From: Onchidella celtica
Lineage: Eukaryota > Mollusca > Gastropoda > Systellommatophora > Onchidiidae
Reading direction: 5' to 3'
Length of the DNA: 64,000 nucleotides
NCBI GenBank assembly: GCA_963931925.1
Contig: OZ007569.1
Span: 42,287,021 to 42,351,020 of the forward strand
Both the position numbers and the translations under genes were made by a program. Numbering within the stretch: position 1 is the stretch's first letter; each line of letters starts with the position of its first letter. Below are positions 12,406 through 24,762 of this stretch, piece after piece. The notes below the pieces were generated by a model. The model was not told where the DNA came from. It made no database searches and saw only the letters and a program-made list of their open reading frames with translations.

Positions 12406-13789
12406 GTCCTCCCTTCCCCACTCTTTTTTCCCTCCTGCACAGGCAGAAAAAAAAGTGACCCATGTGCCCACACCCAACCCCTCACAACACACACACACAC
12501 GTACACACGCACGCACTCATCGGCCCACCCACACACCTCTTCCTCCCCTAGAAATTCTTCATCATCGTCCCAGGGAAAAGTGAAAGTCTTGCAGTTCACC
12601 AAGTACAGTTTATACTCGTCGAGCACGCGTGAAAATGTAACTGGGCATTCTTCTTGTCTTCCTCGACATCTGTCAGCAGGTACTGTGTCTTCAGTTCATT
12701 GCCAGGATTTTTTTTCTCTTCTATTTTTTTTTTCCAAGCCCCTTAAGTGTGTCATAATTGTTCCATTTATCCAAGAAAAAACAACTTTTTTTTGGTTATC
12801 TCAGTGTTGTATGCCCTTAATTAACCATTAAATTACTTTCCGTCAAGTTCATTTTTCTTTTAAATATCACATGTCCCAGCATACAGCGACAGAAGTTCAA
12901 ATTGTAGGATGGCCGTCCAAACGTTCAATCTTCATCAATGCGTTTTTGTTTTTTTTTTAATCTTTTTTTTTTATCCCTCGCGATATGAAAATATGAGAGC
13001 TGTCAAAACTAGATAACATTCTCAGGGTACATACTCTCCTGCCCCCCCCCCCCCTCCTTCGGCTTTTTTCCCCACACGTCATCCACCCCTTGCTTAAACC
13101 AAACATTTCTAGTTTGATCTCGAAATTAAAAAAAAAAAATGGCATGTTTGTATGATATCTTTTATGTTTATTCTTTTAGAAGTTATTGTAGCATTTTTTA
13201 AAAAAAAGTTTGTTTCTTTCTAAAGGGGAGTCTTTGCGAAATACAATTTTTTTGCTTCACTTGAAGTTACAGGCCATGTATCTCATTGCTGCATATCCAT
13301 AGGCACGGGACACCGCCTTCTTTGTTATTTTGTCTTTGCATTCCTAATCGGCAAATTAATCCCCAACAAAGCTTTAGTTTTGAGCTCGCAAAGGAACAGG
13401 CCAGGAGCCATTGTCTGCCTTTGTGTGAGTATCACGCATGAGGTCACACATCTTCACCCTCAAAACCACGTACGACTGATTGATGTTGTTGTTGTTTCCA
13501 TGGGGCGTCCCATATGCTTAGAGTTAAGATATTGCCCCTGTCAGTTTTGTGGGATTTAGTGGTCTCTCCCCCCCCCCCCCGCCCCCCCATGATGTCACAC
13601 CAGTTGGCAAGCCAAAGTGTTCTATGTCTTTTTCGGAAAGAAACTGAGTTCATGCCATCAATGGACTGACATCTAGTGTATCTTTTTCTTTTCAAGGACC
13701 GCTGATTTGGAATTCTCTGCCTTAGTCTTGGAGAGAGAATGAAAATTTTATAAGTTGTAAACATCATCATCGTCATCATCATCATCATC
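12406..13789. other. Gene-free stretch
   Basis: Unique sequence with poly(T)/poly(A) runs around 12700-12735 and 12945-13140, a C run near 13040-13055 and a C-rich tract at 13568-13588. No exon is recognised. Confidence 0.45.
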
Positions 13790-14235
13790 ATAATAATAAT
13801 AACAATAATACATAACATTTATATAGCTCTTCAGCCCGTTAACAACCAGGCCCTAAGCGCTTTGCAACATTTATATCATATAAATCACACACACAATACA
13901 CAGACATACTAAAAAAACAACAAACAACAAGTTGATGGACATTCAGAGTGTAAAAAGATGACCCCTCAGCTGATGTTTAAAAGTCATGCAAGTTTCAGTC
14001 TCTCTCAGGTTTGATTAAAACATCAGCTGAAGAGTCATCTTTTCACACTCTGAATGTCCATCAGTTCAGTTGTTGCTGTTTTTTTTTTTTAATCCTGATG
14101 TGTGTGGGTGTGTATGCAATGTGGTATTGCTATGATATAAATGTTGTAAATTGTGTAAAGCCTGGTCGTTAACAGTATGGAGAGCTATATAAATGATGTG
14201 CGTTATTATTATTATTATTGTTATTATTATTATTG
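13790..14235. mobile_element. Large palindromic element with AT-rich microsatellite ends
   Basis: The two halves are reverse complements around a loop of about 38 bases (13979-14016). The inner arms 13934-13978 and 14017-14062 match at all but a few bases. The outer arms (about 13810-13890 and 14115-14200) share ATTTATATAGCTC, GTTAACRACCAGG and AACATTTATATCATA. The outermost parts are (AAT)n on the left and (ATT)n on the right and also pair. Motifs such as TTTATATAGC followed by an AAGCGCTTT-type stretch remind me of repeats common in marine invertebrate genomes. There are no ORFs. It is probably a palindromic MITE or two head-to-head copies of one. Confidence 0.75.
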
Positions 14236-15444
14236 TTATTATTAGTATTATTTTATTATTATACCTCCAATTAATTTCAAGTCTGTGCGCTGTGCGTAAG
14301 TTGGATGATAATACTTAGTATTTCTGTATTTTCGTTATGTCTTGTTTAGAGGCGCTCAGACTTTTGAAGCCAGATTGTCCCAAAAGTGGAGTCAAGGACG
14401 ATAGAACACTTGTGCATATTTCTGGGGGGTGACGATGTAACAAGCTCAGTGGCGGCGAAAGGAGCGGGGGGTGGGGGGGGGGGGATAGACGGAAGGTGAT
14501 GTCCCCGACTTAATCCGCACGTCACCTGCTCTCTCGATGTGCACCTGCTAGCGGTCTTGTCCTAGACTCACGCGTGCGATTGGGACCCGCTTTGTTTTAA
14601 GGATCTGAACTGATGCCGTGGGCTACCTGAGCCGCATTGTTTTTTCCACTTTAATGGCTTCTGTAACTTCAGTGTGGTCTGTGACCCTTGCGCTCGGGGA
14701 TTTTTATTGTTCAATTATTTTAGGCATGAAGATATTGCATAACACGGTCCTGGCGTTTGAAGAATGTATTTTCAAGTTGGTGCACCGTTGATAAACTTGT
14801 TAGTGGTGACGCGCTAATCTGAGGCTCCTAAAAGAAATAATAAAAAATAAGGGATATTTAGATTTGTGGTTTATCGCCAAAATATCACATTCATTATGTT
14901 ATAGTGCAAAGGGATAGAGTTAATAAAAATAATAGTGATATTCATAATAATGATAATAATTTTAATGGTTGCGCCCATATGAAAAATGCATCTTTTTTAA
15001 ATTAAACATTTGGTAGCCAGTAGAACTCACGGATAAGGTTAATGGAAATTAACTTTGTTCACTCAGAGTTTATTGTAATGTAGATTTGATTAAGCGGGAA
15101 ATATTCGATTCATATAAAATCAGTTCTCATTTTTTAGTTCATGAAAGTACAGATGAATGAGGCGAATGGAAATTAAATATAATATATTTTATAATAACTA
15201 ATCCTTGCTAGTTTGCTGCGCTAATTATGGAGCTCTTGGAGTTGTAAGACCTGCGGCTACTTAAATGTTACATACAGCTTGAAGATAATATGGATTTTGT
15301 TGTGTGTTATTTTTCATCTTTTTTTTTTTTTTTAAACACTTTTGCATCTTCGATTTTCAACATTTTGGAGGAGGGGAATTAATATTCAATACCAACTTCC
15401 TGAGAGGCCGCAAATCACTAACTAGGTTAAACGAGTAGACTTAG
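14236..15444. other. Gene-free stretch
   Basis: Mostly AT-rich unique sequence, with a G-rich tract at about 14464-14483 and a T run near 15320-15333. No exon is recognised. Confidence 0.45.
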
Positions 15445-15622
15445 CAGTGGCGGACCTACATTTTGGGCCCCTGGAGCTTGAAGTTACGGGGCCCTTTCGC
15501 AACCAGCAACAACAGGGCAACATCCAAAATTCACTCAATAATAATAAAACATTGGCCAGCCCCCCCCCCCCCCGGGATTAGGGTTTCATCAGTTCATTAG
15601 CTTCATTGTAGATCCGCCGCTG
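15445..15622. mobile_element. Short hAT-like MITE
   Basis: The left end reads CAGTGGCGGACCTAC and the right end, read inward on the other strand, reads CAGCGGCGGATCTAC, so the terminal inverted repeats match at 13 of 15 bases. The flanks AGACTTAG and AATCTTAG match at 6 of 8 positions and could be a decayed 8-bp target duplication, as expected for hAT. The 178-bp body is non-coding and carries a 14-base C run at 15560-15573. Family assignment is inference. Confidence 0.65.
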
Positions 15623-18600
15623 AATCTTAGAGTACAAATAAGGTAACTTTTGGGGGGGGGGGTGGTCTTTTCCCCACCTGCATCGGCGTCTTCCGTCCCA
15701 GTTTCTCCCACGTACCAAACAAAATTGTGTCGGGGAAATGTCATCACCTTGTCAATATGAAGCTGAAGTCGCCGTTGTCAGCTGTATGTCACTCATTCAC
15801 AAGTACTCGCCGAACACTCATTTCTTTTCTTTTTTTTTTATCTTCTTAAGTGAGACAAAGTCCCAGGTCAACTCGGTCCAAAAGTTGAAGTTAAGTGCGG
15901 TATGTTTCTCCTTCTTGCAGGCTTTAATATGATACTCAGGTAGAGACTTTGTATGCTGAAAAGAAAAAAAAGTTTTCTCTTTCCCTCCGTTTGTTTTGAC
16001 AAAGAAACCAGTTACATGGCGTCCCAGGTTTTGACAGGACAAAGAAACAGGAGAGCCAAGCCGTAGACAGTGTAGGAAACAGAGTATTATGTTAGCAGAT
16101 TGACAGGCAGACTGGTGCTCACAATGCCGGACATTCACACCTAGTTATGAAACTCAAAATGACGCATTTATGCTCTGTGCTGCGTTGGTGTACGTTTGAG
16201 AATATATTTATCATTGCTATTAATAAGAGTACGAGAGTTTCAGCTTAAAATTGACTGCAAAAAGCAAGGGCGGATTTGTAATGTAATAGTGATACAATTA
16301 TTGTTCTGTATCTGAAAAATCAGCAAACCCAATACTTTTTTAAAATCGTTGGATATATTTAGACCTATCATTGTACTTAATATCATACCCAACCTATCCT
16401 GATCTTAAAACAAAATGGTTACCATGTCGTCACTGCTCTACAATAATGGCATTATGTTAGTCTTGTGTATCAGGCATCTGGCGGTTCATAGCATTACTGA
16501 GAAGGAGGGCTATCGGATAATATTATAGAAAAAAATAGTTTTTGCGCCAATAGAAAAATGTAATAATCCAATAGAATCATAATGGTATAAGTCACAGAAT
16601 GACAGGTAAAAAACAAACGGTTTTTTCTTAATATGTCAAAAGTGTCAGAAATGTCTTATGCCATTAGCTTAGAGCAAATACGATGTTTTAGGTTTCTTTA
16701 CTGCGAACATTTTCACTGTAAAATGCGAAGCTGGTTGAGAAGCTAAGTCCGTATTGCTCAAATGTACGGACTGGTCGAGACAGCGGAGATGCATCCTTGA
16801 GAATACCTGAGGAAAAGTTGAAATGACATGAATGTGTCGTGTTCTTCCTTAACAAATAGTTTTTCTCCTTTCTCTTTCAACCCCCGGGGAGCAAGACAAA
16901 GGGTGCTGGGTGCAAGTCTACATATCAGGACCAGTATCGTGAATCTCTCCCAGCTTTCAGTCAACTCAAGGCGTTCATTACTTTGACTATCTAAATACTT
17001 GTCGCGGAAAGAACATTTCCTTGTCAGAACAGAACTGTTCCTTCCTTCCTTGTCACCTTGTTGTGGCTAACAAAGTGCGACCCATTGTTAAAACCCACCG
17101 TAATAACAATAGGTAATTTTACAAGCTGCACGATTTCAAAACTTAACTCTTGAAACATAATTAAAAAAGAAAGTAGAAAGAAATATTTATCCAAGCACGA
17201 CACAGCAAGACTTCAAACACAGCAGGTAGTCTAAAATATTTAGCAAATTACCTAAAGTTACATTAATTCGTCATACTGCGCTAGTTAAAAACGCGACACA
17301 TGTCAAAGCCATTATTTATTTATTTATTTATTTATTCTAAACATCGACAGGTGGAAAGGAAATTTAAATGTGTAGCTCCAGCGGTGTACTATTTCAAACA
17401 CAGGTGTGTCATTGGTAGGAGGAAGCGAGCTTTTATGCCACATGAGCACTTCCACTCTTTCAGATACCTCTGAGGTTGCTTTAGTTTAGTGAAAAGCAAT
17501 GGGGCTTTTATCAGCATATTTTTCCAATAAGAAAGTAATCAGAAATAGTGTGGTTCAGGGTCAGTTTGCTTATACATGCACAATCAACCAGATGAACAGG
17601 TCTATATTGTATTGTGGGATGTACTGGCCACTTGCCCGTTCTTGCCAGTGACTTGAAAGTGTCCCCAAAATGCACGGATTGTGTCATTTACTAATTATGA
17701 TTTTGCCTAGCCCCCACTGGACAGCACGAGATGTGGGAGATAGAGGATTTCCCCGGTTACTGATAGAACATAAAACAATCAGACATGAAGTTTGATCATA
17801 AAGTGCTCAACAGTTTCATTGACAACATTATGCTGTTTCGAAAGGTTATGAACACGCTCTGTCGCTTGCACACTGAGAGTTTAAAACTATAGTGTCCGCA
17901 AAAATGTTACAATGGTCTACGTTTGTTTAATTATTACTATTTTTTTTTTTTGGGGTCCAGTTGTAGGGGTAGCTTTCAACTTTAGCTACATGACCGGTGG
18001 CGATCTGAATCAATTTGTCTTAAAAGTAAGGTATTTTTCCATTATTGCACCACTCCGTAGAATACCTTTTTTCTTCATAAAAACGTACACATATACATGT
18101 ATTTTTTTTTTAAATCGATGATTGGTGATTTGCAAGGAACATGCGAAGGTTTACAGTGCAACACTTTCGCAATTTGCTACGAAATGCTACTTCTCTATGG
18201 AGTAATCTGTCTGATTTTTTGGGTTAACTCTATGGAGACGGGGCGGCCAGTAGAGAACCCATGTACCCTCTGGTGTGCCCGAGATGAGAGTGGGATCCCC
18301 CGAGCAACCACACGCGTGGGGTTGGCGATCTGCAAATATAGCGGGGTGTAAACTAGTTGACAGAAGGATTAGGCTGGTTCATGACTCGGGGTTTGCAGGT
18401 TTTTAAGTAGCCTTCACATGAGAGTCTAATATCCCTTTATCGGCAGTTATAACACAATGCTCTTTCTCGTGTAATTCTATCCTGGTACTGATTTTCTCTC
18501 CTGAATTAAGAATGTCTTTCTTCAAGCCTGTATACAAATTGATGATGAATTAAATTACTTTGTGTGAAGGTTTTCTCCAGTAGATTTAAAGAGAATTGGC

Positions 18601-19747
18601 GTTTCCTATATTTTTCATTCCCCGTGAAGAAAAGCAACACGAATTCATGTTTTATTTAATTCCCTCCCACGTTGTTGAAGATTGTTAATTGTAGAGTTTC
18701 TGTGTGTACTCAGAGCCCAGGCTCTCAAACAGAGATTTGTCAAATCTAGAACAATGTTAGGCCAAGTGTTAAGTAAGAATACGAATGTACTGGATAATCA
18801 GTAGTCAGGTCGCATTTAATTATGTGAAACAATGAGAACATCTCATTTGTTGGAGAATTGTTAATGTATGTAGACGGGGAAGATGGGCCTGAATGACAGT
18901 AACAGGGTAACCAGTTTCACGCAGCCTGTAAGTTGCAATTAATGATATCTATCGTTTGCCTGCTACAAATATCACCTATTTTAGAAATGACTTTCTGCTG
19001 GAGGCAGTATGAAACAATATGCTAGTAGTCTAAGCAACTGAAAATAGTTGTTTGGAACTTTTATTTACTTCATATTTTTGAAATTTCAAACGAACAAAGC
19101 AAGATGAGAATTGTTTCCATGCAGTGTAAGCGTTTCACGGGTAAACGCAGGATATCCCAACGTTCCTCTAGGTATTTCTGGCCCACGGACCCTGAAGAGT
19201 CAGGATTCCCAGATGATTTTTCTCTGAGTGTCTTGACCCTATGAAGACCAGAAACTTGGCATTATTTTGTCTCATGTTTGCAGCAGTGATGGGCAGATTA
19301 CTACGATAAAAATGCACAATTCTCAAAGTGCTACGGAAGTATTGGCTTTGATGTTTTCCCAAGAAAGGTTGCAGGTTTATGATATGTGGACGATATGAAA
19401 TAATTATCACTGAATATCTGATGGCTATATCATAGCACCATAACTAGTATCCTAAAGGCTAAACCCATTATGGATTTCTATTCTTCCGGCCACACGAAAT
19501 CAAGTTCAGTCTGTATAGGGTTAAACCGTGACCTGTCTCAAATATGTCCTGCCCACCCGCAGAGAGTTAACCTTTTCTAGCCTATCTTAGATCGGAATTC
19601 GTACATTGCCGTTAAGTTGAGGCCAAACCCTGTAAGCTCTCAGGAACAAAGCCTAATCATTGTGAATTACTTGGCAATTTGGCATCTACTTAAGCCAGCA
19701 CTAAATGGTTTAGTTGAACAGAAAGATTGCCAAGCGTTTCCTGTGTG
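15623..19747. other. Gene-free stretch
   Basis: About 4 kb of mostly unique AT-rich sequence. It contains a G run at 15652-15663, a (TTTA)n run at 17311-17336 and a T run near 17941-17952. The interval about 18220-18350 is richer in GC and CpG. Reading frames here show no family motifs. Confidence 0.45.
17311..17336. repeat. (TTTA)n microsatellite
   Basis: About six perfect copies of the tetranucleotide TTTA. Confidence 0.95.
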
Positions 19748-20010
19748 CTCGTACTAGGGGGTATAAAAGACCCATGTAATTACATATAAGATTCTCATTG
19801 TAGTATTTGTATACTTCGTGACTTCCCTGAGTACTCCTATTTGGGACTTAAAAAGGTCCCATTCAACTATTATACGCATACTCTTTTCATTGTACATTTA
19901 TGCTGTGTAAGATACACTTTGTCTTTCCCATGTACTCGTACTAGGAGGTAAAAAAAAATTACCCATAAAACTACTTAATGAGATTCTTATTGTAGGTTTA
20001 TATTATACTA
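19748..20010. repeat. Three degenerate copies of a roughly 90-bp unit
   Basis: Copies begin near 19748, 19834 and 19935. Each has a GTACT-containing start, then a GGTA/GGTC stretch with AAAA, then a CCCAT-like stretch and an ATTGTA motif about 50-60 bases in. Copies 1 and 3 are clearly related (CTCGTACTAGG[G/A]GGTA); copy 2 is more decayed. It is an old local tandem repeat with no coding potential. Confidence 0.6.
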
Positions 20011-21658
20011 GGCTCTGCAATAAATAGAGTGAAGGAATGATTCATTATAAAATGACAGAGCATATAAACGAATTCTGTCAAAAGGGTAAGGTCACGATTT
20101 AAAACAAAACAAAACAAAATAGTGAAATAAAAGCTGCCAGATTTTTACGATTTTCAGTGCCGTCAAGCCAAATTTTTGTCTAATTGCAAATGGCCCAATC
20201 TGGACATTTTCAGATAGGAAAAAAAATGCACAATGGGGTGAAAAGGAAGAAGATGACAAAAAGACATAACGATTTGCTAGAACACAGAATATGTCAGTGC
20301 AGCGTGGTTTTTACCACTGTGTGTGATTTATAGTGAACATTGAACGAGTGGCCAGCAGAACGTAGTCAATTTGGCAAGTGTGTCGGCAGTAATGGAGGGG
20401 AAGTTGACATTTTACTTGCCGGCCTTTGATTCAAGATCTTCACTGGCCAGTCTGACATTTGCTGTCCAGGCGACGCCGTGTCTGGTCCGACATCCCTGGT
20501 TGACCGTGATATTCTCGGTTCTTTTCTAGCTATTTTGTATATTTGAAGGGGTTAGTTCTGTCCTCAAGTCCATCTGGACATCCAAAGCAAACTGTGCGAC
20601 TGTGCATAAAGTTCAGCCACTAAATCGTCTTTTGTGTAATACTTACTAACCAAGGACTGTTATTATTAGAGTGAAGAACTTTGAAAAAGCTGAGATTTTC
20701 AGTTATACCATGTATGAAAAGACATTTTTTTGGTTAATATTAAAAATTTGTACATTCTTAAATTTAGCTTTTTGTGACGAACGCGAGCCATAGAACCTTC
20801 CAGTAAAGACAAAAATAAGAGCATTTTTCACAAACAGGTTTCCGTCGTGTATATCTTCCAATGACAATTTCTGAATACCATCTGGGAGCAGATTTGTGTT
20901 CTGTGCCTTATAAAATCTTTGAACGACAGCTTTGAAGAGATTTGTATTCTGTATTGTAGAACTGACAGTGAAGATCTTCACACTTTACGACATCTGTAAT
21001 GATCTTTGAACAGGATTTCAATCAGAGGGCGATAGCAATTTGATAAACGTTATTCCATCAACACACAAACAAACACAGAAATGTTGACTTTAACTAGGAC
21101 AAAGACCAGATTTGCACTATATGTCCTAGTTCACAGTGGGAAAAACTGGGGGATATTTGGACCATCAAAATAGGACGTCAGAGGGGGATGAGAAAAAAAT
21201 AACAATAAAAAAAATAAACCAAACAGCACAAATAACTGTTAATGACAATAATAAAAAGCAACAGATTTGAGAACGGAAAACATTCGTCTTGAGCACAGTG
21301 ACACCTGTTAGAGGGAAAATCTGCCATTTATCAAATTACCGCCACCAACTCAATCTCTAATCTCCCCCCCCCCCCCCAAAAAAAAAACCCACTTGTTTTT
21401 TTTTCCAAGTCCAGCAGAACTGGTGACACTTGGAAACGAAAGCCAGTTTTCTAGAGATATGGCAAACTGCGTGAATATTTCAGTGTAGAAGAGGCCGGGG
21501 AAAGGTCACGGCATTCAATTTGCTGCCTTTGGTTTCTTGATGACGTGCCAAAGCCTGGGAACCGGAGCTGTGTCTCTGACCCCCTACACAACTTGTCAGA
21601 CCTGGGGGGTGGGGGAGATCGTTCTGAACTGGTTTACCTCCAGATGCCATAAGTCAAT
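20011..21658. other. Gene-free stretch
   Basis: Unique AT-rich sequence. A 14-base C run at 21364-21377 is followed directly by an A run. The minus-strand frame at 20703-20981 (92 codons) has mixed composition but no motif I recognise. Confidence 0.45.
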
Positions 21659-21722
21659 GTTGTTGTTGTTGTCGTTATCGTTGTTTTTGTTGCTGTTGCT
21701 GCTGTTGTTGTTGCTGTTGTTT
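21659..21722. repeat. (TTG)n imperfect trinucleotide repeat
   Basis: TTG repeats interrupted by TCG, CTG and ATC triplets. They read as poly-Leu/Ser artefacts on the + strand. Confidence 0.9.
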
Positions 21723-24700
21723 TCCTTGTCATACATTGGTATCCAGTTATCACTTCAGTATAAACAAAGTCAGAATCACTTATCAAGACGGTGTAATGTA
21801 TCCATTTGAAAGTTTAGCGCATCTGCATGTGGATTTTAAAAAAAGGGCGGGGGGGGGGGCTAGCTTATTCACCCGTGATTCCATAAAGCCAAGAGATCCA
21901 CAAAGTGGAAGTTCTCATCCTCAGCCTAAGAAAGAACTTAAGATATATTTGTGATAGTATTAAAGCAACCAGTGTTTGTCAATACTGGAAGAGTCGTTGA
22001 CTGGTACGCATTTCGAAACTCCAAGAAATGGATTTGGTTTTGAATGAACTGATAGTTTGAACTACATTGCACTCTGTAACGCTGTGCTATTTGTTCTGAA
22101 TGAATTACTGCTCTTGGGCCTCGTTGCAGAGGAGGTATAGAGCATCAACAGGAACCACCTTCCTCCTTTCCTCCCCCTCTCTTGTCTGTCCTCCAACAGT
22201 TTTTCCTCAAGTCAGCACACTAAAGTTTACCCTTGTCGCCAAATTGCCCAGGGTTTCCCAGGCTCCTCGACACGACTCGAAATGCCAGACCATCCCTCAT
22301 GCCGACTCTAATTCCCCACGTCCATTGTCTTACGAGCGGGGAGCGATGGGCCAATTTTCTGGAACGAGCTGAGTTTTCTGGGCGCTTTGATGACTGCTAG
22401 TGCTAAAGCGGCGGGCTGACCTTTACAGGGATGGCTTAACTCCCATCATGGATTTGCAAGGGATATGGGAGAAAGGAAAGGAAAAGTATGGGATGGGGGA
22501 TTATTTATTGCCATGGTTAAGGTCAGCCCCGGACACACAAAGATCTGACGTGAGCCCCCCTACAGCCTCGCTATCTAGTGGCTTAATACATAGGACAGTA
22601 GGACAGGCATTATCATATCCATCGTTTTCATTGGACAATCGGTTCTTTTTCTTTCTATTTTTTTTTTTCCAAATGCTTAAATGTTTTTTTTTTTGAGCCA
22701 GAATGAGATAACAACAAACTTTGCTACCATAGAAAGGCGTTTGAAGATGTTTTTGAAGAACCAGATGAAATGGGGTGGAAACAGGGAGAAAAGGGAAAGA
22801 GGGAGGAGTAACGACCATGAATTGTGGATGAGGCTGGAATGAAGAGCTATTCAGTTGGGGGAATGGGAGGGGGGGGGGATTGTATCAGTATAAAGGGGCA
22901 GTCAGCAAAATGGTCGAAAGTTTTAGTACTCAGTTGTGGAGCTAGGAAAGGTCACCAGCAGAGGGACGGGAACTTGAGAGGAACCTTGAGGGAGCATTAA
23001 TTGTTATCACACGGCGAGATGGTGGGGTGGAAAGGAAACGGTAGGTCTCCACTTCCACTGTGGAAAAAAAAAAATGGTTAACCCCCATAATAAAGTACAT
23101 GAGATTCAGATCTTGGATGTGATTAATTTTACTTCAACTTTGCGTTAGAGTTTGCAATTCATCAGTTGGACAACGGCCTTATTGTGTCCTGACATTGTTT
23201 ACAAGCTATGAGAAAGTGGTACATAAGTTCTTTTCTCGTGTTATTTTTTGCCCCCCCCCCCCCCCTTTTCTCTTCCCATTGATAAACCAAGTGCAATAAA
23301 ACTACTTATTTAGTTTTTATAGAAAGCAAAACATGGTCCAGAATGTTGAGGAAATACGTTGTATAAATTAAAAAACAAGAATAAAGGACAGACACTGTTT
23401 CAAAATGCTTGGAGATTCAGAACCCTAGTGCAAAATATAAATTCTTTCAACAATAAGCAATTCATGCCATGTTAGTTCAAGACCTTATTTGTGTAAAAAC
23501 GATAATATGATAATAAAGACCTTTATACGGTTAACACGTGGGGCTTATTGCGCAGATAGAAATTCTTCCTAAGCGTTTTGCAAGATTAGGTTTTTTTGGT
23601 GTGTTTTTTTGTGCAATATTCCCGGGTTTCCCCCAGCCTTCTTTTTGCTGTAGATATAAAGCTGAAATGATACGCACTGATAGTACAGAACCTCCGCCTT
23701 TTTGAGGCTAATGCCAGTAATTTCCCCCACGAAGAGACGTCTTGGGCCAGGCTAAATGTCGCAGGAATTGCCACGCTGTGGCTCTGCACGTGCAGAGTTA
23801 ATGGCGTACTAATTCTCCCCTTCCCCCCTTGGCATTTGGATTCAAAGAAACCCCTTAAGCTTTGTTCTAGAAATGGTGGTCTTGATGAAAGTTTAGCTAT
23901 GATTGCTGTAATGATATAAATTGTGACCCTTTTGATATGGGGGTTTGATGTTCATTTTTTTTGCACCCCCTTAAAACAAATATACTTGTGTTGCGGCCGG
24001 GCGGTGACACTTTATTAAATTGGCGTTGAGAAACGGCATGACTCATGATCAATGCAATGCATTATTGTAATCTAAGATTCTAATCGTTTTTTGTCCAAGT
24101 GTATGATAATGGCATTGCCTTGTCTCCCACATATCGTTCAAATGGTGTGGAGTCGTTTTCAAAGGACCACGGTTTTTAGGTAGGATTACTTTTCCTTTCT
24201 CCGGGAGGGAGGGAGGGGAATAAGGGGAAGGGGAAGGGAGTCTGCAGATTTTGCCCTTTTACCGTGTTTGAAGCCGAGACTTCTACTTTTGCGCCGGAGT
24301 TCGAAATTGCGCCACTTTAAGATCATGGTATGCTTTTTATTTACTTACTTCAACTTAATGAAAATTTCATGCAAATACACTGTAAGGATTATCTTTGGCA
24401 TATATGTGGTTCTGTTTGTAGAAGAAATGTGGTGTTACGTGTTACCTTGGGAACAAATTTTAAAGAAAAGACAAACCCAGAAAACTATGGGATCGCAGTT
24501 GGGCTTCGCATATGGTATATTTCGCAAAGTATTGTCTCAATAGACATTAACCATAATGTATCTTCAGATTATGTACTGACTTTATTCAAAATGCCTTGCA
24601 AATGATGCACAGCTCATCCACGCTATTCTGCTGAATCAACTGCAAAAATTGATGGCCCTACAGAAACTACGCTGTAAAACATTAAATCCATATCAATGCG

Positions 24701-24739
24701 AACTCTTGATGAGCATTAAAGAAAAAAAACAATGAATGC
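21723..24739. other. Gene-free stretch
   Basis: Unique sequence with a 15-base C run at 23251-23265, a G-rich patch near 24200-24240 and T runs near 22655-22695. I looked for a prospero homeodomain exon ending in a Trp-Phe-Ser-Asn-Phe-type reading before a GT donor and did not see one. Confidence 0.45.
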
Positions 24740-24762
24740 TTGTCAAGTGATCCACTTGACAA
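24740..24762. promoter_or_regulatory. Perfect 10+3+10 palindrome with paired NK2/E-box-like sites
   Basis: TTGTCAAGTG, ATC, then CACTTGACAA: a perfect inverted repeat with a 3-base spacer. Each arm contains TCAAGTG, the core bound by NK2-class homeodomain proteins, and also CACTTG, an E-box form (CANNTG). This is seen in the sequence; regulatory function is inference. Confidence 0.35.
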
